DNA of 64,000 nucleotides from Sphagnum compactum (lineage: Eukaryota > Bryophyta > Sphagnopsida > Sphagnales): contig OZ234499.1 of assembly GCA_965153455.1 (NCBI GenBank), positions 13,078,271 to 13,142,270 of the forward strand, written 5' to 3'. Positions 27,056 through 40,590 of this stretch are shown piece after piece. A program made the translations under genes and the position numbers. Each line of letters starts with the position of its first letter. Position 1 is the stretch's first letter. The notes under the pieces were generated by a model. It was given only the letters and a program-made list of their open reading frames with translations. It did not search any database and was not told the DNA's origin.

Positions 27056-27544
27056 ATGAAATTGTACATGATGTGGTGCATTACAATGGGGATGGAAAAA
27101 CTGCATGCCAAAGAATTACTACATAGAGATTTTGAGACCTCTAATATCCTTATTTGGGTTCTCGGCTTGGACACATCAAAAGACAAGGTTGTGGCCATGA
27201 TCAAAAAGATGAATGACAAGTGTGTAGAATGTGGAGAGCATGAATGGATGGAAAGGAAATCTCAAGGAAAATTTGAGGATGTAGTGGAGTTGCAAAAACA
27301 CGTGATCAGAGAGAATGGAAAAATGATTCTTATTGCATCTCTAGAGTTTGTAGTGGGAGATTGTGAAAGTTCAAATGTTTTAATAACTGGCAAAATGTTT
27401 TGAAGGTTACCCGAAGTGCTATAGGCATTGAAAGATGACACTAACATGCCCAAGCTCACACAAAAGTTAGATGTATACAACTATGCAATGTTGTGTTAGG
27501 AAATACTTATTGGAGAGATACCTTTTGCCATTGAACTAGTAGCA
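27056..27544 (+). pseudogene. Protein kinase pseudogene fragment (catalytic loop to C-lobe)
   Basis: One uninterrupted frame over about 490 bp resembles the second half of a plant Ser/Thr kinase domain. It holds M--GMEKLHAKELLHRDFE with the HRD loop and TSNILI, a position equivalent to DFG reading DCESSN, then K-F-*-RLPEVL-*-ALKDD for the FWRAPE(V/I)LQALK block, KLTQKLDVYNYAMLC-*-EIL and GEIPF. Three in-frame stops (27401-27403, 27422-27424, 27497-27499) fall where the family has Trp, Gln and Trp. There is no frameshift. The N-lobe (P-loop, VAIK lysine) is not recognisable upstream, so it is a truncated copy. The surroundings are repeat DNA, and no introns are needed across it. Confidence 0.8.
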
Positions 27545-30500
27545 AACTATGATGTTGTCTTTTTATCGACAAGATTGTGATTACATATTAATCTAGATGA
27601 AAACATTATTTCATAAGTGTTAACAAAACGATCCATATCAAAGGCTTAATTTTGTTGAGATTCTACAAATCCTAACTTATAAAGTTAACAAAATATTCAC
27701 AAAAGATCTCTCTATTATTGTCTGTAGAGCTCTCTCAATGTGATCTTGTTAAGAGGCATGCTGCTGCATGTAGATTGCCTTCCCAATGTGACTCTAGCAT
27801 GCTGCTTTGTAAAGAAACTAATTTTATTCAAACTTGATGCTTTCAACTCAGTGACATTGACCATCTAGAGTTGCGCACTGATCTTGTGTGATGGTGGTTT
27901 TCTTCCTCAAGTCTCCTTGCTTCTGAAATACTGTCATCAGAACTTAGTCAGAAGATAAGGGTGGGTTCAACTGAATATGCCTAGTGTGACCATGCAGATG
28001 TGCCAGGGGACTTTCAGGCAACAATCAAGTAATCTAGATAAGAACTATGAAGCCCTGCTAACTACACATGCATGTCCTGGGAATCACCTGGGAAGGATGT
28101 AGCCTTGGCCAGCAAGTTGAATCTTGTCGAAGTTGGCAAATGGAAAAAATGCCTAACCTTCCTCATCACAAATTTTGGTCTCAGTTCTTTCAATTTGCAT
28201 TTTACCAATAGATTTGGTGAGAGATTCATCTTCAGCTTGATTCATTATGAAGCTAAAATCAGAAATAGGCCACATCATGTTCTAGCTGCACAAGGTTCAG
28301 GAGCGGCCTCACTTGTCCAAATGTTGCACCCCATGCTCAACCACGCCTATTTCACTACAAGACTTATGTTTTGCAATGCTGTCTTCAAATCTGACATGGG
28401 TACAAAACTCCTCCGGACAGACAATGGTATTCTTATGCTAGCAACATGAGCTATGGCAGGTGTAACAAGTCAACTGGGTTATCCACGGCTTGAAACCCAA
28501 GAGACACCATGAAGCCTTCAGGGAAGATCTTGGCATTGTGAAGAACCCCTTTTGGTATCGGCCCACCACATAATAAGCCTCAACACCAGGAGTAAGTAAC
28601 TTCAGTGAAGGTCACCTCACTTCTTTCATCACCTAGATAGTGGCATTATGAGCCTGCATAGCTCAAAGAGGAGGCCTGCACAGGTGTGACTTGGCCTCAG
28701 CCTTCTCTGATAGTTGAGATTGTTCAGAACCTGGCCACAACTGGTCATTGCAACTTTCTCCACCCATATCCAGTCCTCATACTTTTGGTGTGCCTGTTTC
28801 TGAAGGAGCAATTGCTCTTCTCTCCTCTTCAAGCCGAGTCGATGGCCATGCTCTGGCACTTGTCTTACCCATTCTTTGGGGCTTGACCTGTTGACACAAA
28901 CCATATTCCCAGCAGCTCAACAATCAGAATTCTATTTGCAATTAAACCTGACACAATGGTTGACAAGAGTCCTAACAAGTTTCATTGTCATACCTAGTAT
29001 TAGAACAAAACCACCCAGGGCCTGTACAACATCTGAAATGGTGTGCAAGTTATTTCCCCAGCTCCACCCATAAGCATAAAATCTTGTTGAGTGTAGACTG
29101 AAGATCAGTTGAATGCCACCACATGGGCCAATCAAAGCCAAGTCATATTTCTTTAAAAAAACAGTGCTAAAAGGAGAGCTCCTGATTTGGAGAACCAAGA
29201 ATCAGGCTAGGGATCAAGGTACAGTCCAACTCAAGGATTCAATTTGCTTCAAATCAGTCCAAATTGATTCATATGAAATTGGAGCCTCCTCTAAAGTGGG
29301 CCTAAACAGCCAGGGCTTTATAAAGGAGGAGGTTGTTTTGTTTTAATCATTAGGCAATATGCTTTATCATCAAGCGCAATTTACACCATTCAACACGCAT
29401 TTATTTCAGGAACGCCCCAGCCTTCAGGTTTTACCCTACACATATTTCCTGACCCTAATGCAATCTCACACAATTGAAGGCCTGAACAACATCCAAATTA
29501 CTGTTTACAGACCATTATAATGCTGATAGTCAATGAGCTCTTAGTAACTCAAAACAACATCGACACACAAAAATGTTGAGTTTATCACTAGTACAAAAGT
29601 CACAGAAAGGTGTTTTAAGTCTTGTGTGCAACTACTGGTGCTTGACAAGATTTTTGGAATTTTTGGTGAGATCTACTTGAGAAAAAGTTCCATTGGTTCC
29701 AAAACTCAACTTCTTTCAAGAATCTAGCAAGGAATGATATTACCCATTTTTATGGGACGGTGCTAAAAGGAAAGATTAAAACCTCCTGCAAACTTTCTAC
29801 ATTTCCTTCCCAGAAGCAGGAATTGCTGTTACTCTGTGATACTTGAGTTGCATTTGCAGAATGGACATCACCCCTATCTGGTGCTATTTCTATATAGCAA
29901 TTGGCTGTATAGCATTGACCCAATAAAACCACGCATGGGAGATTGTTGTTGATGGTAAGCCAACAGGAAGAAAGATTTCTGCATCATTTTTGGGATTCTT
30001 GGTTGTGCAAAATGCTGGGATAATATGTTTTTAACATCACTGAACTGGAACAAGCACATTAGTGAAAACAAACCCCTGCCAAAAAAGGAAAACAAAAAAG
30101 TGAACACAACAGAGCAATGACACAAAGACAGAAATTGACAAAGAGAAAGAAAAATGTGACACAAATGAAGTGGATGGTGGAGGGACAAAGCTGAAGAAAG
30201 GATAAAAGATTTGGTGAAACTGCCACCAAATGGAAAGAGAGCTTCAAAAAGCTCCTGCCTTTGTTCAGAGACCTCTCCCAGACAGACTTTCATGGAAAAG
30301 CGAACACCCTTGAAACCCTTCATCTTCCTTAAGAGAAGACCCAAGCCAATGACCACTTGTCATATCAAACTTATCATTTAAGAACCTACAGAAACTCTGC
30401 TAGAGAGTATCTATTTGAAAAATTAGAACACTTGTGCCTGAAGAGGAAATGACCTGAAAGAGATTCCATGCTTTCAGAAGCTGTAATCATCACAGCATGA

Positions 30501-30952
30501 GATTCTCTCACCTCCAACTTGAACAATCAACTAATTCATGACTTCGACACAAACCATGTTATGGGTTGTTGATTTATGCAGCCTAGTTTATCATAGACAG
30601 AATATTGACCAAAAGAAGAATAATCAGAATATGGTCATTTCACTGCAATTAGATACAAGGGCAGAGAACACATGAGATCCACACATGATTTTGCATTCCT
30701 GAATCCACAGAATTTTACTACTATTGACAGGGATTCACAACATGCAGGACAGAGATTGTTCAGAGCATATATACAAGTGCCAACCTGAATCTCTAGACAA
30801 GTTCCCAGAGCTATGGGCTTAACCCCACAAGCCTAAAAATCTGTGCCCACAAACCATACTTGAGATATGAGTCACTTTCAGCTGTGCAAAAATTGAAGAG
30901 AAAGTGCTCAATTGGAAACTATAGTTCCAACAACAGCACTCCTTTGGATGTC
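27545..30952. other. GC-richer DNA 3' of the first twin gene, no gene recognised
   Basis: Base composition here is closer to the genes than to the repeats. Frames up to 160 codons exist (for example 29874-30356 minus, 28072-28449 plus) but lack any motif I know. It may hold a long 3'UTR of the gene ending at 30953, a degraded duplicate, or a noncoding transcript. I found no convincing exon pair. Confidence 0.4.
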
Positions 30953-32628
30953 TCATCGACGAATATGACAGGTGTTCTGAGCAGCTGACCTTTTGAACAC
31001 CACGATTGACAATACAATCATGGCTAGCATCATACATGACTTAATTGTGCGTTCAATATAATCACCTTCCCCTCCTGCAAACACTTTCTTGTCAGTTGCA
31101 TCAAAGATACCATGTATGAGATCCTGTAGTGTTGCCACAAACTGTTTGAAGGCCTTCTTTGTGCTCCAGTAAAAGCAGGCAAAAATGTTGATGTCATCAT
31201 CAGCATCATTGGATGCGATTCCCTCACCATTCGCGTCATAAGAAACACCTGTGTGTTGCAAAATCATCAATAGATTGTCACACAGTTGTTTGAAACCACT
31301 GGATTTCCATGCAGAAAACATTATGCTGTGCAAATCGACATCTAGGAGGGTGAGGGGGTGTGAAATGATGGAAATGCAATGTACCATCAGCTGCTGTTCG
31401 AAGTGTACGCCTAAACTGCTGAATCTTTTCATTGGCCAAAACTGCATCCCACACACCCTTGTCTGTAGCCAATGAAACCACGATGCTCTGCCACAAAAAC
31501 TCCCAACATTCAATACACAAAATTTGCCAACCTGATGAACTACTATGCCATAGCTAGCTACCTGCTGGTTGGATCTGCACCTCACACTGCACTACCAGCT
31601 GGAATGTGCAGAAACAGAGATTGACCACAATTGATACCATAAAATGTCCATTTTGGTGTCCATTGTTGTGTAATCTTACCTGAACCTGTGGGTTGTGCTG
31701 AAACTGATGAAAGGCCTCAAGCATTGCACTTTGTGCACCAATGTGACGACAACAGCTTCTGTCAGCAGTTGCAGACAAAAGTGCAGGGTCTGTCCAATCT
31801 GACTCTACCACTGGTCCAACTATTTCCTGGCTTTCCCCAAAGTCAGAGGAGCTGATGATGGCAATCTCTTTCTCATCAGCAGCAGCTGTAGATGTTGAGG
31901 ACGAATGGGATGGCTCCACTTCTGGAGCCAGAGCTGCTGCTGCTGTCACTAACCCTCTATCAAACACACACCAGAGGCACAACCCACAGAAGATTACGAC
32001 TGGAATTTGCCATTTTCTTCCAATCCCTCTGACATTTTCTTTCAAGCTTGCTGGTTTAAAAGGCAGTCAGTGTTCAGCCGGTGCACTTGTTGTTTGTGCC
32101 CATGGTTCTCAACATGGAACAAAACCCAGGTCAAAACAGAAAGCATGGGTGCGCGAAGATCTGTACCAGGTGAGAATCTTAAGGTTTTTTTGCTGCTCAG
32201 AACCTTTGCATCTGCTACTTGATTTGTCTTCTAGATAGATTGAGAGGGAGGATTTTTATTTTTGCTTACAAACGGAGGGCATCTTGAAGTTCAGAGGTGG
32301 CTTCTTCGACTTCAGAACGCGAAGGAAGAGTTCCGAACACCAGATGGTCTTTCTCCTCACCCCCTGCAGCAAACTCCCAATCCTCAAGCTCCCAGTATTG
32401 CCTACCCCCCGAACTCGGTTGCTGCTTAGCGGAGTGATGACGATGAACCTCTGCCGGGTTGCAGGTGCATGAAATGGAGGCGGAGGCCGGGGATTTGATC
32501 GCCGGCGTCGTGGTGCCTGTCCTGCATAGGACGGCATTGGAAGCTACTGCGGCTGATGAGGGCGAGGATGACCCACCAACACGTATTGCTGTTCTCCACA
32601 TGGCTCCTCCTCCCATCACCAACAACAA
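30953..32628 (-). CDS. Uncharacterised plant protein with C-terminal membrane helix, twin 1 (four exons)
   Basis: Inferred exons: 32628-32270, 31956-31680, 31487-31385 and 31248-30953, giving 344 residues. The donors are GTAAGC, GTAAGA and GTACAT, and the phases are 2, 0 and 1. The N-terminus is Ser/Ala-rich and could be an organelle presequence. Exon 1 carries YWELEDWEFAAGGEE, exon 2 ends AFHQFQHNPQVQ, exon 3 encodes SIVVSLATDKGVWDAVLANE, and exon 4 ends with a short hydrophobic helix (CMMLAMIVLSIVVF) followed by a short tail. The twin at 41.9-43.4 kb has the same blocks, the same intron phases and a last exon of the same length, which is the main support for this model. I recall plant proteins of unknown function with a similar DK-VW-AV--NE core but cannot name the family. 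A tail-anchored or single-pass membrane protein is likely; its function is unknown. Confidence 0.75.
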
Positions 32629-33360
32629 AACCCCTTTCCACAGCAGACAGTTATCCAGCCTCCGCTTCCCTGCTCACAGTATATGTCCGTCTTCTTCTAT
32701 ACAACTCTCCGGTTCTTTGTCCCCACTGTTCTATGCAAATACATCCAGAGCACAAAGATACAGCAACAACAACCTCGCAAGCTCATAGACGACAAATCCC
32801 TAAACGCTAACAAACCGAGTACTCTTTGTTTTGTTTTCTGAGACCACTTTCTCCGTATCACTCTGCACAAGTCCTTAGATTTCCCTATCTGCCCATCTCC
32901 CCCTCCCCCCACAACAACGGGGTTTTGCAGCAGCAACTGTGTTGCAAGCTTGCAGACGCGATTCAGCACCAAAATGGAGTGGATTTGTTTTGTTCTACGA
33001 TCCTTCTCTTGCTCTCTTCACTACCCCCACATTCTGGGCGTGGGAGGAGCAAAAGGTCGCAATGGTGGGCTTGAGTAAGGAATGAAGACGACATTGAAGC
33101 GGGTGCTACGAAGAATCCAGGCAAACCAAACACACAGCAGATGAGAGTCGTGTAGAATGCACTAAATAGCTACAACGGATGTTTATCTTCTGGGTTTAGG
33201 GTTTAGGGTAGACCGAAGGACAATAGCTCTGTCATAGTAGCCCGGAGGACAATAGCTCTGATAGGCAAACTACCAGGTCCGGACACAGATGATGTAAGCG
33301 AATGGAAAATCAACACGTTCATCGAGCAACGTCTAAAAATCGTTCTGTCCACTGGATGAT
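32629..33360 (-). promoter_or_regulatory. Upstream region of twin 1, with a telo-box
   Basis: Gene-like composition runs to about 33300. A double telomere-type motif, GGGTTTAGGGTTTAGGG at 33192-33208 (AAACCCTAAACCC on the gene strand), lies about 560 bp upstream of the start codon. Telo-boxes are known promoter elements of growth-related plant genes; whether this one acts is inference. The short frames here are not genes. Confidence 0.45.
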
Positions 33361-33790
33361 GGTGGGTGTTTTTTCATCCGGAACCTGACCCCTGCATCAA
33401 ACATCCGGGTACCAGCCAAACTGTTTTGACTCTTTTTTTATTGACCGTTTTTTCCCCCAACCCTGACCTCCTAACTAACTACCTTGGCACCTAGCTACCC
33501 TACTCACCTATCTACCCTACTCTCTTAACTACCCTATTGACCTGAGTTATCTTAATAACCTAGTTTCTTTCTTACCAACCTTGCAACTTACTCACCCACC
33601 TACCTACCCACCTGCCTACCTAGCTAGCTACCTTCTTAACTACCCACCCACTTATTTATCTACTTGCTTCCCTACCTACCCACTTATCTACCTACTTGCA
33701 TATTTACCTAGCCACTTGTCTACATACCTACCTACCCACTCTACCTTCCTCCATTCTAAGGTACCTACCTACCTACCACTTGAACACCGT
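33361..33790 (-). repeat. (CTAC)-rich minisatellite, inverted copy of the 51.6-52.9 kb repeat
   Basis: A dense, diverged array of CTACCTAC-type units. It is entered through TTTTTCATCCGGAACCTGACC at about 33370, which resembles the reverse complement of 52.84-52.87 kb (TTTTTCATCCAATTCCTGACC), and contains CTTAACTACCCTATTGACC near 33526, which resembles CTTAACTACGTTATTGACC on the minus strand near 52.72 kb. The two blocks are therefore copies of one repeat family in opposite orientation. Confidence 0.7.
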
Positions 33791-36700
33791 CAACATTCAC
33801 CAATTCATATTAATACAACATATTTGGGTATTGCATTGAAATTAGAATCAACCATTTTAGCCAACTAAAGCCATTGATGCCAATAAAATGGCAAACCCTA
33901 ATTCGAGTATTGCAATTTTAGGCATCTTTTATCGCATTGGTTCCATAACTATGCCTCCACTTTGGCCTATTTAATGTAGAATGTACTTAACTTATTTAAC
34001 CTCATTTAATTAAGTCTTAAGTAATAAATTTAACAATTGATGTACCTAATCTTAATGATGCAATTAAACAATATGGGTTGGATTTAGGGTTTTGAAAATA
34101 ATAAATAATTATGAATTTGACACTTTTTTATAAAATAATAAAAATTAACCCTAGGTTGGATTTGGGGAATTTTTTTCATTTTGACATATATGGAAACACA
34201 ATTGTTTTTTTTGAATTGGAATGAATAAAGCTTCAACTTGGAGAGACTATATACATTATCGGAAAAAAAAAACCTTTTTTGCGCTTGTTTGTTTTTTAAT
34301 ATTTAATTATTTAAAAAATCTAGGGCTACTTCTTCCACTCAATATTTTGTTATCATTTAACTACCTTTAAGATGTAAGGCACAATTAGTTGTTATAATTT
34401 TGTTATGTTTTACATTCATATATGTTTGTATAGATATTAAAGTTTAGGGCATTCACGATTAAGGATATTTGAAGTTTATGATTTCAAATTCAATTTATAT
34501 TGTGGGTTCCATAAATTTATTTTGTTTTTTCCTTTTCTAGTGTTTAAAGCATCCACCATTCATAATATTTAGGATTTAAGCTATTTGCAAAAATATTGTG
34601 TCTAAGTTCATCCATGGTTTGACTTTTAGGGTTTTGTTTGAGAAAAGAAGCAAAGATGACAAGAAGAATGATATTGAGAATGAATGAATGAAAGCATATG
34701 AGGGGTTGAAGCTTTTATCCCTACTAATTTTTGGCCTTAATGACTTTACACATGAACTCATTGGCCCCCAAACAAATAATATTTTATTAATAACTTGGGG
34801 CCATACAATGAACCAAAAAATGTTCAAATTTCTTGTTATTGGCTTTGAGATTTTTTGATTCCTAATTTTAAAGCAGACCTTATTAAAATTTAGGGCATCT
34901 ACTACTATTAAGGCCATTAAGATCATTTAGGGCTTGGTGATAGGGGTTTCATGAATATTGTGTGTTTATTGGTTTAAGGTTATGTTCTCAAGCCTTGGTT
35001 ACAACTCATACAAACGTGACATCGCTCATCCTAGTGCCAAAAATATGTTTATGTTTCTTACTCTTGTTTTTTACAAAGTTATAACGTAAAAGATCATTGA
35101 AGAATGCAAACCATGGATGAACAAATTTGATTTTATATCATGTATGACATTGATAACGAGTCTCAAGTAAGTCTTGGTTTTCCTCACTTTTCCATTAACA
35201 AAATGTTCATAGTTCTAATGTGATGGGGTTACATGAGATAGGACCTATTTGCAAGATGTTTCAACATACTTCCAAGAAGAAAAGGAAAAGTTGCAATTAA
35301 GGGATTGACCCTTAACTGAAGCCAACATAAATAAGTTTGTACAATAGAAAAACCAATTTTGCTAAACAAACCTTGTAGGGGATCTATGCAATTTATATAT
35401 ATTGCTTATTGATTAAATAAATAATGTTGTTTTATTGTCAACAACATGTTTTTGGAATTTTCTTACTTGAAACATAACATGTTTATAGAATTTCCTTACT
35501 TCAAACATAATTTCAGGTAGGTTCAAGTTTGGAATTTTTTTGAAGATTATTTATGTTAAGTTTTAACATAGAAACAAAAAGTAAATGCCAAAAATTGTAA
35601 CTAGATATATATTGAACTTGGGCCAACATACTAAACATGTGATAACTTATTAGATGCAGAGTGTAAAATAAGGACATGTTTGGTAAATAATTTCTAGAAA
35701 CTTTGGATAGATGATTTAAAATAATTTTTTTCAAAAAATTAACCAACTTTGATGAAACCACAAATGGTCTAAGAAAATGAAAAAATATATATCTCTCTCT
35801 TTGAATTGTGACCTACATGACAATGAATCAGGCTATTTGTTGTAAACCCATGCCAAATAAAACAAATTGCAAAGTTTACGATATTTAGCAACAACCGTAA
35901 CCTTAGTCTCATTTTCAATTTTATTCTTTTTATTTTATTACGATCTAACTCACATATTATGTAATTAAATTTTGAAATAGGAGATAACTTCCCAAGAGGA
36001 ACCTTTCTATCTTCCAGAACTAAGAACACTTGGGTACACAAACCCACTACCGACACCTACCAACATGATATATACAATCATCACATGCATAAATGACAAA
36101 GCTTTTCACAATTTTCTTCAAACCACCAATGTGAACTTGATTAACATTACAAACAAGGACGATGAGAATCCTCCTCTAATACTCAAACCTTTCCTATATG
36201 AACTTGGTCACTATTATTGGAAGCATCCAATATTAACAATAGGATGGGAATGACAAAACTCAAAGAAATGTTTGCATTTTTAAATGTAATCTTAAAAATG
36301 ACAAGGAAATTGAAGAGGTTGCAAGTATCATAACACCTTTAGATGTAGTTTTGGCAAAAGCCAACACAACAAACCCAAAGGATCTTTCGATCATTCCAAG
36401 TACTGTTATTACCAATCATCCATTATTTTCCATTTTACAAGTCCCAAAAATGGATAAAACAACATGCAATGATTTCAAAGAAAAGATAGCCATTTTTCAA
36501 ATGGAAGTCGATCATGCGACGTTCATAAATTGGGTAAAATACCCACATCCCCATTGCTACCCTACAGAATAATCAAATTGAATGTATCCAATTCATAGAT
36601 AAGATGCGACTTTTGCCAAATATAAATCTTTTGGCACCAATTTCTAAACACATGTGGGCAATGTGGGGAATGTGTCAAAAAAAGATGTGATAACTTGCAA

Positions 36701-39700
36701 GAAAATGGTAGAGCAAGGAATTCCATTTATCAAAGATCACATAGAATTTTCTTCCAAAACCTTTGCATTATCGTTGTTCAACCCCAAGAAATGTTTGATT
36801 GTCACAAGAATGACAATACAAACCAAACAAGACTTGGCCATGGAACAACCAATGCCCTTTCATCAAATGTGGATGCACCATATCAAGTTCAACCTTTGGT
36901 TGCATAGGGGCGATGATGTGGTTTGACCACTACATTTGGTAAGTCTTCAATCTACACATGTTTTTTCCAAATTCACAATTCCCATCACCATGTGCATTTG
37001 GCACATGGTTAACAATGACTATGAGACAAGGAGTTATTGCATCCATCTTTTTTATTTTGATAAGGGAGATGATGATTTAGGCTACTAAACAATAATTAAA
37101 CGATCCAAATGCAAAACCCTTGTCAAATCTCCCAAATGTTATAGGGGTAAAAAAGATAGAAAAAAAGATTAAACCTATCAACTTCATTATTACTAACTTT
37201 GATACTACACTTCCAATTACCTACAAGAGATTGAAGATCAACATCAACACACCACCAGGGTCAACTACATCAACATTAAACAAACAAACAACCGCAAGAT
37301 TAGGGTCAAGTAGTTGTACCAACACTTGCAATAAAAGTTCATTCCACAATAGGGGTGGTAGTATTATACCTATAAGAGGAAGCTCCAATATTTTTAACCA
37401 AAGGAGCATTGAAAATGTATCAATTAAGGACAATGCATATATTAATGAGTCCCCAATCAAAGCAAGTTTGTCAAATTGGATTGAAAAGGCATAAGGTGAT
37501 TGTAAAATATGGATTGGACATACGTGGAGACACAATAAAAAGCTTTAAACACAATGTCCTTGGCCAACTATCGTCAATACCATCAACTAAAATGCATAAC
37601 ACAAGATTCATCATTGTTTCATATCCAAACATGGCGATGGAGATGAAAATTCATGTAATATTTGTAAATAGGCTTTAATTCATTTTGACCTGATTTTTTA
37701 AAAATGTTTATTAGATATGATAGTTTTTGGATGGAAGTATTTGGAACCTTTTAAGAAGAATGTTTATAAACCATTATTCATTGGTTTTTCAAAACTTCAA
37801 ATTTGTTGATTTTTTTAGCAACAATGGATGTGACTACAATACATATAAGAGGTTCAAAAATTATCTTGACCCAAGAAATGAACACCATTTCAAATAGAAA
37901 CAACCATATGAGAACTACTAATATGAACCTATTTTTTAATTGAACATTGAAGAATGAATTTAAGCAAGGTTTAAACCACATATCATTCATACCCATGAAG
38001 TTGATTAAAGTGGTATTTGTTGTCTTGGATGCATGAAAACAAATTTGGGATTTATTGGGTTTACAAAAATATGGCCTAAATCTAAACATATATTGTGAAT
38101 GGATTACTTAATACATGGTAGCTACACAAAAATACCAGTGAAAGCAAACACATAGCATTCTTTTTCTCACACTTATTCTTGTTGTACAAATTAAACATTG
38201 ATTTTGTTTTCCAACATAAATACACCACATAACCAATCAGTGCCGTCACATTTACATGCACATATTCATGGTTAAGGCTACCTTCGAATTCTTCTTTTAT
38301 TCTTTTTCCATTTCTTGCCTCTCTTCCCTCTTAAAAATTCCCCCAACAATTGTTTTTGTATAATTTTCTCCTTGCCAACTAACTTTGAATTGCCATCTTC
38401 ACAATCTGATTTTGTTCTTCTTTAGTAGGCTATTCCTTCTTCTTCCTCTTGTTCTTGAACTTCTTGTTGGCAACCTCATTGTCAAAGAGTTTCAAAGTCT
38501 TGTGGTTGGATTGTTAGGCTTAGAGATGCAAGAGGTTGTAATGTTAGAACTTACTCCTACAACATTGACGATGCAACCAAATGGAAAGCCATTGACATAA
38601 AGTTTTTTTTCTTGTTTCAAAAACAATTACTTTCCATTGGAAAGTTGTAAGAGTGATGAAAATATGGAATTAACCATGTTAAGAACTATGGGAATACATG
38701 TTCTCATGGAAAAAAAACAAAGGTCATTGTTTGATGAATCACAATTTGATTCACAACTATCATAGTTCCCACAATTGGTTAGTCAATGTTTGACTGGTAG
38801 ATCTATAAAATGATTGTGAACACAACTAATTGAAAAACCATAATGGAAATTATATGATCATAGTAGCTTAATAGAAAGATCCTTAATGTCATGTAAGTCC
38901 ATTTTTTCTTAGTTTGTCATTTTGAGATTATTTTCAATCAATTTTGGTTTTGTTTCCACTTTCACAATTGGTGCTAACATCTAACAAATGGAAAACTATT
39001 TTCTCATATTTTCATTAGTTAAGAGTTTGGGGGAAAAAAATTCTAAAATGGTTTACACTAGCAAAATTGTAAATGTACAACCCTACTCTTTTATTTGCCA
39101 TTTGAATTTTGAGCTGAATTTTTTGTCTACCCATGATGAACTTATTTTGTTTGTCAAATGAAGTGGCAATGGTGAGGGGAAAAAAAGATTTATAATTGAC
39201 CAAATTTGTCCTTTTGTCCAAGTTATGTTCTTCCATGCACTCGTGCTCATGTTTTCTTTGCAAGGGTTTTCTTTTTCTTTTTCTTCCATATTTTTTGTTG
39301 ACTTTTTTTTATTTAATCAAATAGGTGAAACAAAATGTGTATTTTGCACCAATGGGAAAATGAAGATTGAGAATGGGTTGGGTGATTATTGGCTCTGTAA
39401 AGGTGTAAGTTAGGACAATCATCTATTTCTTGGCCGATGGTTTTTTTTAATCTAATTTGTAAGGTTAAGAATCGGCCCACTATGTGGAGAACATTACAAA
39501 CCTTATTGAAAGAGTTGTGGTTGTGCGTAGGGTTAATTCTATGCAAGACATGTAAAGGCTTTGGGTATCATCAACATCTCTAACACAATTGTGCTTTGTG
39601 CTTTGAGATCACATGGAAGGACATTATTTGACTATTCTATCAAGTTTAGGTAAACTCCTAAAGCTTCTATCCCACTTGCTGATGTAATTTTTAGTCCCTA

Positions 39701-40590
39701 GTATCATGTATCATGAGAAAAGATAACTAACTAAGTTGTTACCACCAAAATTTGCCAATCTACCCCACTAGATGCAAGTATGCGCAACATTTATGTATAA
39801 GGCGTTGATATAAGATTTGTATAACCATCCTTTTGATACATCAATTGTCATGCTTTTGTGTGTTGTATTTGCAAGGTTTGTGCTCTTGTCAACAATTGGT
39901 GTCACATTTGAAGCTATGTGGTACCACGGATTGAATTAAACTAGTAAAACTTACACTTGATTTTAACATTGTCAAGTGTACAAAATATTTCATGTACCTA
40001 ATCTAATGATAAAGGGGATGTGCAACAAATTTAGAATTTGACAAAAACACAAAAGTGGAAGAAGGAAACAACTATCAACAAACATTAGAAATGACTTTTT
40101 AAGTTGAAGTTAGATGTGCATAGTTGGTGGGTTTGTGTGTAAGATATTTTTTATTATTGCCTTGCATTTAAAATTGAGTTTTTTTTTCATAGATGTGTTA
40201 TGCATAGATGTAATCTTTATTGTAATATTGCATTTTGAGGGATAGTCCACCAACTTAATATTGCTACAATGTTTTGGATATTCACCTCTTATTAGAACAT
40301 TGGAATGGATTTTGATCAACAACCAAATTGCTAAACTAATTTTAGGGCATTCAACTTTAAAGGAGGAAAAGAATGTTAATGTAAATAGCACTACAAAAAA
40401 AAATGATAGATCTCAAATAGTTGTGTATCAATCGATGCATTTGCACAAAAATTTTCATGTTTTGCAAACACATCCTTATATCTTTTATATGTTCCAAAAA
40501 CATTTTTTTTCCAAAAGAAACACATCCCACAAACTTGAATTTTTTTAGGCACACATCCTATAACCAAAGTAGGTGCTAGTGTAAAAACAA
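33791..40590. other. AT-rich intergenic DNA between the twin genes
   Basis: About 6.8 kb with no recognised gene. Plus-strand frames at 36065-37680 are clustered and slightly less AT-biased in translation (for example 36351-36572, 37120-37494), which could mark an old decayed element, but I recognise no domain. I found no trace of a third twin-gene copy. Confidence 0.45.

Noticed and set aside
29874-30356. 160-codon minus-strand frame downstream of twin 1
   Set aside because: Considered as an extra exon or separate gene; C-terminal half is Cys/Leu/Phe-rich low complexity, no splice partner and no counterpart after twin 2.
30953-31585. 210-codon single frame as a complete gene
   Set aside because: Its first half is intron and out-of-frame exon 3 of twin 1; only the part from 31248 down is supported by the paralog.
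36065-37680. Cluster of plus-strand frames as a possible retroelement gag
   Set aside because: No zinc knuckle, protease or RT motif found nearby; left as unassigned.
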